Below are positions 36,196-44,469 of a DNA stretch of 64,000 nt, piece after piece. The DNA lies in NCBI RefSeq assembly GCF_023744375.2, contig NZ_CP146284.1, positions 558,001 through 622,000 on the forward strand, in the 5' to 3' direction. The notes beneath the pieces are model-generated. The model was given only the letters and a program-made list of their open reading frames with translations. It had not been told where the DNA came from and made no database searches. Position 1 is the first letter of the stretch. Each line of letters starts with the position of its first letter. Made by a program: the position numbers and the translations under genes. Origin of the DNA: Parabacteroides sp. AD58 (GTDB lineage: Bacteria > Bacteroidota > Bacteroidia > Bacteroidales > Tannerellaceae).

Positions 36196-36230
36196 TAAAA
36201 AAGGCGTTTCTCTCGAAAGAAACGCCTTAT
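36196..36230 (-). terminator. Terminator of the 2-oxoacid:ferredoxin oxidoreductase operon
   Basis: AAGGCGTTTC (36201-36210) pairs exactly with GAAACGCCTT (36219-36228). On the minus strand it is followed by TTTTTATATC. It closes the oxidoreductase operon and lies directly before the porin promoter box. Confidence 0.9.
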
Positions 36231-36251
36231 CTTTATCATTTTTTGTCGAAG

Positions 36252-36794
36252 TCAGACTTTCTGAATGATCTCCATGCCTTTGCGGATAGCGGCTTCGTTC
36301 ATCGGGATCAGGTTATGATGCCGTTCGGGAAGTGATTTCTTAAGGCCCAACAGTACATTTTCCATCTTCACCATCGGAACCACTTTCAGCAGTCCGCCCA
36401 AGATCAGCATATTGAAGGCCTTGGCATTCTTCATCTCGGCAGCTGCATCCATGGCGTCTACACGATAGACCTGAATGTCTTTGCGTTTGATTTCCGTATG
36501 AATACCATATCCGTCATAAATCAGGATACCGCCCGGTTTTACTTTGCTTTCGAATTTGTCGAGTGAAGGCTGGTTGAGGATGATGGCGATGTCATATTCA
36601 TTCAGAATAGGCGAACTGATCGGGTCATCACTCAAAATCACGGTCACATTGGCGGTTCCGCCTCGCTGTTCGGGTCCGTATGAAGGCATCCAGGTTACTT
36701 CCTTGCCTTCCATCAGTCCGGAATAAGCCAGAATCTTACCCATCGACAAGACGCCCTGACCACCAAATCCTGCTATAATTATTTCGTGTTTCAT
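36252..36794 (-). CDS. 2-oxoacid:ferredoxin oxidoreductase, gamma subunit
   Basis: The 180-residue gamma chain of a four-part ketoacid:ferredoxin oxidoreductase, the anaerobic way to convert 2-oxoacids to acyl-CoA with reduced ferredoxin. It has the Rossmann-like GFGGQGVLSMGK start, WMPSYGPEQRGGTANVTVILSD and PGGILIYDGYGI, all standard in this chain. It is last in the operon, 14 bp after beta. Substrate (2-oxoglutarate or branched-chain oxoacid) cannot be fixed from the sequence. Confidence 0.92.
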   Translation of the reverse strand: MKHEIIIAGFGGQGVLSMGKILAYSGLMEGKEVTWMPSYGPEQRGGTANVTVILSDDPISSPILNEYDIAIILNQPSLDKFESKVKPGGILIYDGYGIHTEIKRKDIQVYRVDAMDAAAEMKNAKAFNMLILGGLLKVVPMVKMENVLLGLKKSLPERHHNLIPMNEAAIRKGMEIIQKV

Positions 36795-36808
36795 TTCCTT
36801 TCCGTTTA

Positions 36809-37573
36809 TTATTCCACATTCTTTAAATCACCCAACGGATAGAAGGGGAACATGTTTTCTTCCATCCACTTGTTGGCTTGCTCGGGCGTCATTTTCCATC
36901 CCGAAGAGCAGGTCGAAACGAATTCGACCACCGAAGTTCCCTTGCCGGCCATCGAGTTCTCGAATGCCTTGCGCAGCATCTTCTTGGCTTTGCGTACGGC
37001 AGCCGCATTCTGCACACTCTGGCGAGTTACCAGGCAAGTTCCTTCGAGTTGGGCCAGCAGATTGCTGATCTTCAAAGGATATCCATTGAGGGCGACGTTA
37101 CGGCCGTAAGGACAAGTGGCTGTCTTCATGCCAACCAAGGTTGTCGGAGCCATCTGTCCGCCTGTCATACCATAAATGGCGTTGTTGACAAAGATGATCA
37201 CGATGTTCTCGCCGCGGTTGGCCGCATGGATTGTCTCGGCCGTACCGATGGCAGCCAGGTCGCCGTCACCCTGATACGTAAATACCATCTTCGACGGGTT
37301 CAGACGTTTGATGGCAGTAGCGATGGCAGGCGCACGTCCGTGGGCGGCTTCTTCCCAGTCGATATCCAAATAATTGTAGGCAAACACAGCGCAGCCTACT
37401 GGAGACACACCAATGGTCTTGTCTTCCATACCCATTTCGGCAATCACTTCGGCAATAAGCTTGTGGATGACACCGTGGCTGCAACCGGGGCAGTAGTGCA
37501 TCGGATTGTCGTTCATTAACTTGGGCTTTTCATAAACCAAGTTTTCCGGTTTTATGATTTCGTTTATTTCCAT
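36809..37573 (-). CDS. 2-oxoacid:ferredoxin oxidoreductase, beta subunit (TPP-binding)
   Basis: The TPP-binding chain. It has HYCPGCSHGVIHKLIAEV with the cluster-associated Cys, AHGRAPAIATAIKR, the TPP/Mg motif GDGDLAAIGTAETIHAANRGEN followed by NNAIYGMTGGQMAPT, and a C-terminal region with SCSSGWKMTPEQA. The frame opens at a TTG (37579), but ATG 37573 is the better start, giving 254 residues. It lies between the 56-aa membrane protein gene and gamma. The needed cofactor is made by the thi operon elsewhere in the window. Confidence 0.93.
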   Translation of the reverse strand: MEINEIIKPENLVYEKPKLMNDNPMHYCPGCSHGVIHKLIAEVIAEMGMEDKTIGVSPVGCAVFAYNYLDIDWEEAAHGRAPAIATAIKRLNPSKMVFTYQGDGDLAAIGTAETIHAANRGENIVIIFVNNAIYGMTGGQMAPTTLVGMKTATCPYGRNVALNGYPLKISNLLAQLEGTCLVTRQSVQNAAAVRKAKKMLRKAFENSMAGKGTSVVEFVSTCSSGWKMTPEQANKWMEENMFPFYPLGDLKNVE

Positions 37574-37598
37574 AATCAATCCAGCTTCTTCTTCTTCT

Positions 37599-37769
37599 TT
37601 AGTAAAAATATCTTAGTATGTATTGCACAATCCGGATCGCAACGGCGATACCTCCGACGACGAGCACTTCGGTCCGATAGGCTGCGCCCAGAAAGAAACA
37701 TACCACTGTTCCTATTGCCAGCAACATGAACAACAGGGTCAGTATTTCATCTAATTTGCTTCCTCTCAT
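37599..37769 (-). CDS. Small predicted membrane protein inside the oxidoreductase operon
   Basis: A 56-codon frame between the alpha and beta genes. It begins MRGSKLDEILTLLFML (an in-frame ATG sits 3 bp upstream at 37772) and ends RIVQYILRYFY. Two hydrophobic segments are clear: LTLLFMLLAIGTVVCFFLGA and, after YRTEV, LVVGGIAVAIRIVQYIL. It starts 8 bp after the alpha stop and ends about 25 bp before the beta start, so it is placed for translational coupling. A possible purine-rich ribosome site (GGATAAGAG) precedes it. No family is recognised. It might tether the soluble enzyme to the membrane; that is speculation. Confidence 0.7.
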   Translation of the reverse strand: MRGSKLDEILTLLFMLLAIGTVVCFFLGAAYRTEVLVVGGIAVAIRIVQYILRYFY

Positions 37770-37777
37770 CATGGCTC

Positions 37778-38860
37778 TTATCCGATGATTTTCTCTTTCA
37801 GAGCTTCCAATACTTCATTCGGTGTAAACACGATTCCGCCCAAACGGCCGAAGTGTTCTACCTTTACACGACATTCAACGGCCAGGCGGACGTCTTCAAC
37901 CATCTGACCGGCATTCAGCTCAACTGAAAGGATGCCTTTTACCTTGTCGGCATAACGGCCAATCTCTTTCTTCGGGAACGGCCACAGGGTAATCGGGCGG
38001 AGCAGTCCGAGCTTGATTCCTTCGGCACGGGCCAGCTCAACCGCTTTCTGGCAGATACGGGCCGACGAACCGAATGCCACGAGCAGATATTCGGCATCTT
38101 CGCACATGAATTCTTCGTAGCGTACTTCGTTTTCTTCTATTTTCCGGTATTTAGCCTGGAAACGGATGTTGTTCTCTTCCATGCGGGCCGGATCAAGTTC
38201 CAGTGAAGTGATGATGTTCGGCTTGCGGTTGGCCTTTCTGCCTTGGGCAGCCCACGGACATTCGGCGATGATTTCTTCTTCGGTGCGGCGCGGATGGAAA
38301 GGAGGGAGCACTACTTTCTCCATCATCTGACCTACGATTCCGTCGGCCAGAATAATAGCCGGATTCCGGTACTTGAAAGCTAATTCGAAACCTAACCCTA
38401 CGAAGTCGGCCATTTCCTGTACCGACGAAGGAGCCAGTGCGATCAGCCGGTAGTCACCATGACCGCCGCCTTTTACTGTCTGGAAATAATCAGCCTGACT
38501 TGGCTGGATGGTTCCTAAACCCGGACCACCACGCATGACGTTTACAATCAGACAAGGAAGTTCGGCGCCTGCCAGGTAAGAAATACCTTCCTGCTTCAGG
38601 CTGACACCCGGACTCGACGATGATGTCATGACTCTTTTACCAGTTCCGGCTCCACCATATACCATATTGATGGCGGCCACTTCACTCTCTGCCTGCAAAA
38701 CCACCATACCGGTTGTTTCCCATGGCATTTCGGCCATGAGGGTTTCCAGGACTTCAGACTGCGGCGTGATCGGATAACCGAAGTATCCGTCTACACCATA
38801 GCGTATAGCTGCACGGGCGATTGCCTCGTTGCCTTTCATCAGTTTTATTTCTTCAGCCAT
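37778..38860 (-). CDS. 2-oxoacid:ferredoxin oxidoreductase, alpha subunit (VorB/KorA-like)
   Basis: The 360-residue alpha chain, comprising domains I and II of the pyruvate:ferredoxin oxidoreductase fold. Visible segments are MKGNEAIARAAIRYGVDGYFGYPITPQSE, the VMTSSSSPGVSLKQEGISYLAG loop that contacts TPP and coenzyme A, and RGGPGLGTIQPSQAD. The C-terminal transketolase-like part reads LLVAFGSSARICQKAVELAR and GLLRPITLWPFP. It lies 3 bp after the ferredoxin gene. Relatives are commonly labelled VorB (branched-chain 2-oxoacids), but the substrate assignment is uncertain. Confidence 0.93.
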   Translation of the reverse strand: MAEEIKLMKGNEAIARAAIRYGVDGYFGYPITPQSEVLETLMAEMPWETTGMVVLQAESEVAAINMVYGGAGTGKRVMTSSSSPGVSLKQEGISYLAGAELPCLIVNVMRGGPGLGTIQPSQADYFQTVKGGGHGDYRLIALAPSSVQEMADFVGLGFELAFKYRNPAIILADGIVGQMMEKVVLPPFHPRRTEEEIIAECPWAAQGRKANRKPNIITSLELDPARMEENNIRFQAKYRKIEENEVRYEEFMCEDAEYLLVAFGSSARICQKAVELARAEGIKLGLLRPITLWPFPKKEIGRYADKVKGILSVELNAGQMVEDVRLAVECRVKVEHFGRLGGIVFTPNEVLEALKEKIIG

Positions 38861-38863
38861 AGG

Positions 38864-39094
38864 TCAATCAATTTTCTTTTTATAGACTGTTAAACATCCG
38901 TCTGGACATACTAGTCCACAACTTGCACACCCAATGCAGTTATCGGGATGCTTCATGTATACATAATGGTAACCTTTGTTGTTAACTTCCCGCGGGTGTA
39001 ATTCCAATACATCAGCCGGACAGGCTACTACGCAAAGATTACAACCTTTGCAACGCTCGGTATTCACTACGACGGCGCCTCTGAATTTTGCCAT
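38864..39094 (-). CDS. 2x[4Fe-4S] ferredoxin subunit of the oxidoreductase (delta)
   Basis: A 76-residue ferredoxin with two complete cluster motifs: CKGCNLCVVACP and CIGCASCGLVCP. It begins MAKFRGAVVVNTERC and ends VYKKKID. It is first in the operon and transfers electrons from the TPP site to the free ferredoxin pool. Spacing of 3 bp to alpha implies coupled translation. Confidence 0.95.
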   Translation of the reverse strand: MAKFRGAVVVNTERCKGCNLCVVACPADVLELHPREVNNKGYHYVYMKHPDNCIGCASCGLVCPDGCLTVYKKKID

Positions 39095-39139
39095 ACTCCT
39101 TATGATTAAAAAACGATTGTAACACTTTTATTCGATTGC

Positions 39140-39147
39140 CAAAGGTA
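39140..39147 (-). promoter_or_regulatory. Promoter -7 box of the oxidoreductase operon (TACCTTTG)
   Basis: On the minus strand TACCTTTG matches TAnnTTTG, 45 bp upstream of the ferredoxin ATG. Confidence 0.65.
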
Positions 39148-39299
39148 GTAAAAACTTTGAATAATGCTTCTCTTTTGTCTTTTTTTCTCATTTGCTACTT
39201 GTGGTTGTTGCCAGTTGCCGACAACATTTTGTTGGCTTCCCGGCATTCTTTTGTCTAAAGTGTTATTTTTTCAGAGGCGGAACTCGTGAATAACTAACC

Positions 39300-39403
39300 G
39301 TTTCACCTGGGTGAGCCGATCGTTCCACCTAGGTGAAACGATCGTACCACGGCTGTGAAATGATCGTTCCACCCGGGTGAAACGATCAATTGCCAGGCAG
39401 AAA
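39300..39403. repeat. Array B: four tandem 22-bp palindromic units plus conserved tail
   Basis: Four exact 22-bp periods lie at 39300-39321, 39322-39343, 39344-39365 and 39366-39387. Each is an 18-bp near-palindrome (best example GTTCCACCTAGGTGAAAC) followed by GATC in every unit. The tail TTGCCAGGCAGAAA begins at 39390, two bases after the last unit. The array lies in the 513-bp divergent gap between the oxidoreductase operon and uvrA. The rest of that gap holds the two promoters and no ORF. Confidence 0.85.
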
Positions 39404-39607
39404 CGGCCATCTTTTTAGCGGGATTAGAGTTTTATTCAGCCCGGAAAAGGGAATGGAGAAGTCGGGCGGAGCGCTCGGACATCGGCTCTCGAGAGGTGAT
39501 TTTTCTTAATTTTCGAGAATAAGAACCGTCATTTTGCAACAGAAGCCTGGAAAAAATGTATCTTTACGGGTCAAAATAGAAATTGAGCTAATCTGTTATT
39601 TTAACTT

Positions 39608-42469
39608 ATGGCGATAGACAAGGAGGCATTAGAAACGGGAAAAATTTCCGTCTGGGGAGCAAGGGTTCACAATCTGAAGAATATAGACGTCGAGATTCCG
39701 CGTAATACACTGACGGTGATTACGGGGATGAGCGGCAGCGGCAAGTCGTCGCTGGCATTCGATACGCTCTTTGCCGAAGGGCAGCGGCGTTATGTGGAGA
39801 CCTTCTCGGCCTATGCGCGGAATTTCCTGGGAAATATGGAACGCCCGGACGTGGATAAGATCACCGGGTTGAGTCCTGTCATCTCGATCGAGCAGAAAAC
39901 AACAAACAAGAACCCGCGTTCGACCGTGGGAACGACTACCGAAATCTACGATTTCCTGCGTTTGCTGTATGCCCGGGCCGGCGAAGCCTGGTCGTACCTG
40001 AGCGGGGAGAAGATGGTGAAATATACCGAAGAACAGGTGTTGCACCTGATCCTCGAACGCTACAAGGGAAAGCGCACCTACATTCTGGCGCCGGTGGTCC
40101 GCAACCGTAAGGGACATTATAAGGAATTGTTCGAACAGTTGCGCAAGAAAGGCTATCTGAATGTACGGGTGGATGGCGAGATGCGTGAGATCATCCACGG
40201 GATGAAACTCGACCGCTACAAGATGCACAACGTGGAAGTGGTGATCGACAAGCTGATTGTTTCCGACAGCGACGAGCGCCGGCTCAAGGAAAGCCTGCAG
40301 GTGGCAATGAAGCAGGGCGACGGACTCATCCTCGTACTGGATGCGGATTCGGGCGAAGCGCGTCATTACAGCAAGCGGCTGATGGACCCGGTAACGGGAC
40401 TTTCGTACAGCGAGCCGGCACCGCATAACTTCTCGTTCAATTCGCCGCAGGGCGCCTGTCCGAAGTGTAAAGGATTGGGGCAGGTCAATCTGCTGGATAT
40501 GGAGAAAATCGTGCCCGATCCGTCGGTAAGTATTTATAACGGCGGTATCGTGGCATTGGGAAAATATAAGAATACACTGATCTTCTGGCAGATCGAAGCG
40601 ATATGTCAGAAATATGGCCTGACGCTCAAGACGCCGATCAGTGAAATACCGGAGGAAGCGATGGACGAGATCATGAACGGAACCGACGAGCCGTTGCAGA
40701 TCAAGGGTGAACTGCTGGATACGTCGCGTTATTTCCTTTCGTATGAGGGTGTGGCCAAATACATTATGATGCAGCAAGAGATGGATGCTTCGGCTTCGGC
40801 CCAGAAGTGGGCAGGGCAGTTCGTTAAGATGACGGTCTGCCCGGAGTGTAAAGGTCAGCGCCTGAATAAGGAAGCCTTGCATTATCGCATCGCCGGGAAG
40901 AACATTGCCGAGCTGGCCGCGATGGACATTTCGGAGCTGAAGGAATGGCTCGACGGACTGGAAGATAAACTCGACGGAAAGCAGCGGACGATCGCGGTCG
41001 AAATCCTGAAGGAAATCCGCTCGCGCCTGAATTTCCTCCTCGAAGTCGGACTGGATTATTTGTCGCTGAACCGTTCGTCGGGAAGTCTGTCAGGCGGAGA
41101 AAGTCAGCGTATCCGACTGGCAACGCAGATCGGAAGCCAGCTGGTGAATGTGCTCTATATCCTCGATGAGCCGAGTATCGGTTTGCACCAGCGGGATAAT
41201 ACGCGGCTGATTCATTCGCTGAAAGAGCTGCGCGACTTGGGCAACTCGGTGATCGTGGTGGAACACGATAAAGACATGATGCTGAATGCCGATTATATCA
41301 TCGACATGGGTCCGCGGGCAGGAAGGCTGGGCGGCGAAGTAGTCTTTGCCGGAACACCGGCCGAAATGCTGAAGGCCAATACCCTGACATCGGCTTATCT
41401 GAACGGTAAATCTGAAATAGCCGTGCCGGAAACACGCCGGCCGGGCAACGGGAAGTTCCTGAAGATTATCGGTGCCAGCGGAAATAACCTGAAGCATGTC
41501 ACGGCTTCGTTCCCGTTGGGAACCTTTATTTGCGTGACCGGCGTGTCGGGAAGTGGCAAATCGACGCTCATCAACCGGACCTTGCAGCCGATCCTGAGCC
41601 AGCATTTCTATCATTCGCTGGAAGATCCGTTGCCTTACGATGCCATCGAAGGACTGGAATACGTCGATAAGATCGTGAATGTAGACCAGTCGCCGATCGG
41701 TCGTTCTCCGCGAAGCAATCCGGCTACTTATACCGGTGTCTTCTCCGACATCCGGAATCTGTTCGTCGAGCTGCCCGAATCGAAGATGCGCGGCTACAAG
41801 CCGGGGCGTTTCTCGTTCAATGTTCCGGGCGGACGCTGCGAGACCTGCAAGGGAAACGGTTACAAGACGATCGAGATGAACTTCCTTCCCGATGTTCTGG
41901 TGCCTTGTGAGGACTGCCAGGGAAAGCGTTATAACCGGGAAACACTGGAAGTCCGTTTCCGTGGCAAGTCGATTGCCGACGTGCTGGACATGACCATCAA
42001 CATGGCAGTCGAATTCTTTGAGAACATTCCTTCCATCTTGTCGAAGATCAAGGTGCTGCAAGATGTGGGATTAGGATATATCAAGCTGGGCCAGCCTTCA
42101 ACAACCTTGTCGGGAGGCGAGAGCCAGCGCGTCAAACTGGCCACCGAGCTGGCCAAGAAAGACACCGGCAACACGTTGTATGTACTCGACGAGCCGACAA
42201 CCGGTCTGCACTTCGAAGACATCCGCGTCTTGTTGGGCGTCTTGAACAAACTGGTAGAAAAAGGGAATACCGTGGTCGTCATCGAACATAACCTCGACGT
42301 GATCAAGTCGGCCGATTATATCATCGACTTGGGCCCGGAAGGCGGACGGCGCGGCGGAGAAATCCTTTTCTCGGGTACGCCCGAAATGCTGGCACAACAG
42401 CAGGTGGGCTTTACAGCACCTTATCTGAAAGAAGAACTGGAATGGTCGAACAAGCATAAACAGAAATGA
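39608..42469 (+). CDS. uvrA: Excinuclease ABC subunit A
   Basis: The damage-recognition ATPase of nucleotide excision repair. The 953-residue protein has two ABC modules: Walker A GMSGSGKSSLAF and GVSGSGKSTLIN, with signature motifs SGSLSGGESQRIRLA and TTLSGGESQRVKLA. The zinc-binding Cys pairs are visible in CPKCKGLG, CPECKGQR, CETCKGNG and CEDCQGKR. A one-mismatch promoter box (TATCTTTA, 39559) lies about 40 bp upstream. It heads a run of same-strand genes reaching 48915. Confidence 0.98.
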   Translation: MAIDKEALETGKISVWGARVHNLKNIDVEIPRNTLTVITGMSGSGKSSLAFDTLFAEGQRRYVETFSAYARNFLGNMERPDVDKITGLSPVISIEQKTTNKNPRSTVGTTTEIYDFLRLLYARAGEAWSYLSGEKMVKYTEEQVLHLILERYKGKRTYILAPVVRNRKGHYKELFEQLRKKGYLNVRVDGEMREIIHGMKLDRYKMHNVEVVIDKLIVSDSDERRLKESLQVAMKQGDGLILVLDADSGEARHYSKRLMDPVTGLSYSEPAPHNFSFNSPQGACPKCKGLGQVNLLDMEKIVPDPSVSIYNGGIVALGKYKNTLIFWQIEAICQKYGLTLKTPISEIPEEAMDEIMNGTDEPLQIKGELLDTSRYFLSYEGVAKYIMMQQEMDASASAQKWAGQFVKMTVCPECKGQRLNKEALHYRIAGKNIAELAAMDISELKEWLDGLEDKLDGKQRTIAVEILKEIRSRLNFLLEVGLDYLSLNRSSGSLSGGESQRIRLATQIGSQLVNVLYILDEPSIGLHQRDNTRLIHSLKELRDLGNSVIVVEHDKDMMLNADYIIDMGPRAGRLGGEVVFAGTPAEMLKANTLTSAYLNGKSEIAVPETRRPGNGKFLKIIGASGNNLKHVTASFPLGTFICVTGVSGSGKSTLINRTLQPILSQHFYHSLEDPLPYDAIEGLEYVDKIVNVDQSPIGRSPRSNPATYTGVFSDIRNLFVELPESKMRGYKPGRFSFNVPGGRCETCKGNGYKTIEMNFLPDVLVPCEDCQGKRYNRETLEVRFRGKSIADVLDMTINMAVEFFENIPSILSKIKVLQDVGLGYIKLGQPSTTLSGGESQRVKLATELAKKDTGNTLYVLDEPTTGLHFEDIRVLLGVLNKLVEKGNTVVVIEHNLDVIKSADYIIDLGPEGGRRGGEILFSGTPEMLAQQQVGFTAPYLKEELEWSNKHKQK

Positions 42470-42470
42470 G

Positions 42471-42692
42471 ATGAAGAATCCGATACAAATGATCAAGCAG
42501 TGTGTGGAGAAAGACGAACCCTATTTCGTCCTTCGCGGACAAGACCGTTGTGCACTGGCGGCCATCGAAGCCTATTATAACGAAGTAAAGAAGCACGTCA
42601 AGAATCCTTATTTCGTGGAAGAAATAGAAGAGATCATGAAAGACTTCCGGGCTTATCGGGAGGAAGTGGAACGAACCAAAATACCCGATTGA
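42471..42692 (+). CDS. Small conserved-looking protein of unknown function after uvrA
   Basis: A 73-residue soluble, helix-rich protein (MKNPIQMIKQCVEKDEPYF at the start, then ALAAIEAYYNEVKKH and EEIEEIMKDFRAYREEVER). No family is recognised. Its ATG lies one base after the uvrA stop and its own stop is one base before the next gene, so it is almost certainly translated as part of the cluster. Charged helices suggest a binding protein; nothing more can be said. Confidence 0.8.
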   Translation: MKNPIQMIKQCVEKDEPYFVLRGQDRCALAAIEAYYNEVKKHVKNPYFVEEIEEIMKDFRAYREEVERTKIPD

Positions 42693-42693
42693 T

Positions 42694-43305
42694 ATGGCAG
42701 AAGATACGTACAGGACGATTACCGGTACGGCCGAAGGCTATTATACCGAAAAGCGCAGCCGTTTTATCTCGTATGCCATTCCGGTCAGAACCGTGGAAGA
42801 CGTGAAAGCCCAGCTGGCCAAGTACCGGAAGGACTATTATGATGCCCGCCATGTGTGCTGGGCTTATATGTTAGGTCCGGAGCGGAAGATATTCCGTGCC
42901 AATGACGACGGCGAGCCTTCGTCGACTGCCGGAAAACCCATCTTGGGACAGATCAATTCCAACGAGCTGACGGATATACTGGTGATCGTGATCCGGTATT
43001 TTGGTGGCATTGAATTAGGAACAAGCGGACTGATCGTGGCTTACCGGACGGCTGCCGCCGATGCCATTGCTGCGGCCACCATAGAAGAACGGACCGTCGA
43101 TGAAGACATCACGGTCGTATTCGAATATCCTTATCTGAATCAGATCATGCGGATTGTGAAGGAAGACGGACCGACGATCGTCTCCCAGCAGTTTGATATG
43201 GACTGTGTCATGCGGCTGCGCATCCGCAAAGGGGAAGCCGAGCGCTTGCGGAATCGGCTGCAGAAAGTCGAAACGGCTTATCTGAAGGAAGACGAGGAGG
43301 AATAA
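42694..43305 (+). CDS. YigZ/IMPACT family protein
   Basis: A 203-residue protein with the UPF0029/IMPACT N-terminal domain: EKRSRFISYAIPV, the ARHVCWAYML segment, FRANDDGEPSSTAGKPIL and VIVIRYFGGIELGTSGLIVAYRTAA. A C-terminal ferredoxin-like domain (DUF1949 type) follows from about 140. The bacterial role is poorly known; the eukaryotic relative affects Gcn2 signalling. It starts one base after the preceding stop. The family is clear. Confidence 0.92.
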   Translation: MAEDTYRTITGTAEGYYTEKRSRFISYAIPVRTVEDVKAQLAKYRKDYYDARHVCWAYMLGPERKIFRANDDGEPSSTAGKPILGQINSNELTDILVIVIRYFGGIELGTSGLIVAYRTAAADAIAAATIEERTVDEDITVVFEYPYLNQIMRIVKEDGPTIVSQQFDMDCVMRLRIRKGEAERLRNRLQKVETAYLKEDEEE

Positions 43306-43328
43306 CAAGAAACCAAAACGGAAGAATC

Positions 43329-44102
43329 ATGAAAGAGGAAGAAGATGATATATTGCGGAAATATCAGCAGTCCTTCAGGAACTTGAAGGGGAAGATTCAT
43401 ATACTGGAACAGCAGGTGCCGGTAGAAGAACAGATGCGTTATTTCCGGGCTTCCGAACAGTGGAAGAGAAATGCGGGCGGATTGCTGCCGGCGTATGACG
43501 AAGAATGCAATCACTGGTATCGGCAGCTGACCGACCGGGAAGATGTGAAGTCGGTCGAGAAGAAGCAGAACCTGCTGCTTAATCTGGCCAACTCGAAGAA
43601 TCCGGTGTCGTTCCGGCTGCTGAAGCAGTATGTGGCCGACGGGCCTGATCCTGATGTGGCCGACTGGGCTTATCTGGCCTTGATGGAAATACAGATCGCC
43701 TTGGAGTCGGATTATTCAGACGAGCGGCAGATTTATATTTCTACAGGCATGGGCGGCAAAGGGACGAAGCTGCGTTTCTATGTCCTGCTGGTCTCGGCCG
43801 GAGGGAAGCCGTTTGAGTCGTATCAGCGGCAGGTCATCGAGCGGGAGTTTACGTATGCCTTCTCGCAAGTCGACTGGGAAATCGAGTCCTTGCACATTGC
43901 CGATAATTATGCGGAACTGCTGCTCTTGATCCCGATTGCCGGGAACATCAAGAAAGTGATGGGTGATACGATTCAGGAATGTAATGAATACGGTCATTTC
44001 CTGTCAGACCGTTACAACATCACCAACGTGAAACCGCTGACGGAAGAAGAAATACAGAAAATACTGGAGAAAGAAGATGAAGACGGTCAGGCAGGCGATT
44101 AA
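43329..44102 (+). CDS. Hypothetical protein upstream of gtrA
   Basis: A 257-residue soluble protein with no recognised domain. The N-terminal third is highly charged and probably helical (MKEEEDDILRKYQQSF, KGKIHILEQQVPVEEQM). A helical-repeat-like stretch follows (SFRLLKQYVADGPDPDVADWAYLALMEIQ), reminiscent of a HEAT repeat. The C-terminal half is mixed alpha/beta, with STGMGGKGTKLRFYVLL and ADNYAELLLLIPI. The acidic tail overlaps the start of gtrA by 26 bp, which points to translational coupling. No signal peptide. Confidence 0.75.
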   Translation: MKEEEDDILRKYQQSFRNLKGKIHILEQQVPVEEQMRYFRASEQWKRNAGGLLPAYDEECNHWYRQLTDREDVKSVEKKQNLLLNLANSKNPVSFRLLKQYVADGPDPDVADWAYLALMEIQIALESDYSDERQIYISTGMGGKGTKLRFYVLLVSAGGKPFESYQRQVIEREFTYAFSQVDWEIESLHIADNYAELLLLIPIAGNIKKVMGDTIQECNEYGHFLSDRYNITNVKPLTEEEIQKILEKEDEDGQAGD

Positions 44103-44454
44103 GTATGGCATTGTGGGTGTGAGCAACACCCTGATTACAGCCGTGGTGATATGGATATTGATGAAGGTCGCGCATTGTTCGGATGTGCTGTCGAACGTGG
44201 TGGGCTATATAGCCGGCGTCGTCAACAGCTTTGTCTGGAACAAGCAGTGGACATTCCAGAGCCATGCCGGATGGGTGAAAAGTGCCGTCCGCTTCGGACT
44301 GGTGTTCGGCATCTGTTATCTCCTGCAATTGGGATTTCTCTTCCTGCTGAATGCCTGGCTTCCTATTGATCCGTATTATAATCAGTTAATAGCGATGGCT
44401 TTTTATACAGTCATCAATTTTATCTTTAACAAAGTCTATACATTTAAAGAGTAA
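44077..44454 (+). CDS. GtrA-like membrane protein
   Basis: A 125-residue protein with four predicted membrane helices: YGIVGVSNTLITAVVIWIL, SNVVGYIAGVVNSFVWNKQWTF, FGLVFGICYLLQLGFLFLL and MAFYTVINFIFNKVYTF. NSFVWNKQWTF and FIFNKVYTF are hallmark GtrA repeats. Family members are thought to move polyprenyl-linked sugars across the membrane. No glycosyltransferase is adjacent, so the pathway served is unknown. The ATG lies inside the upstream gene. Confidence 0.9.
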   Translation: MKTVRQAIKYGIVGVSNTLITAVVIWILMKVAHCSDVLSNVVGYIAGVVNSFVWNKQWTFQSHAGWVKSAVRFGLVFGICYLLQLGFLFLLNAWLPIDPYYNQLIAMAFYTVINFIFNKVYTFKE

Positions 44455-44469
44455 TAATCAACGAGAGAT

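Noticed and set aside
39629..40882. 417-codon minus-strand frame
   Set aside because: Antisense shadow of uvrA; no family motifs, while uvrA is fully supported.
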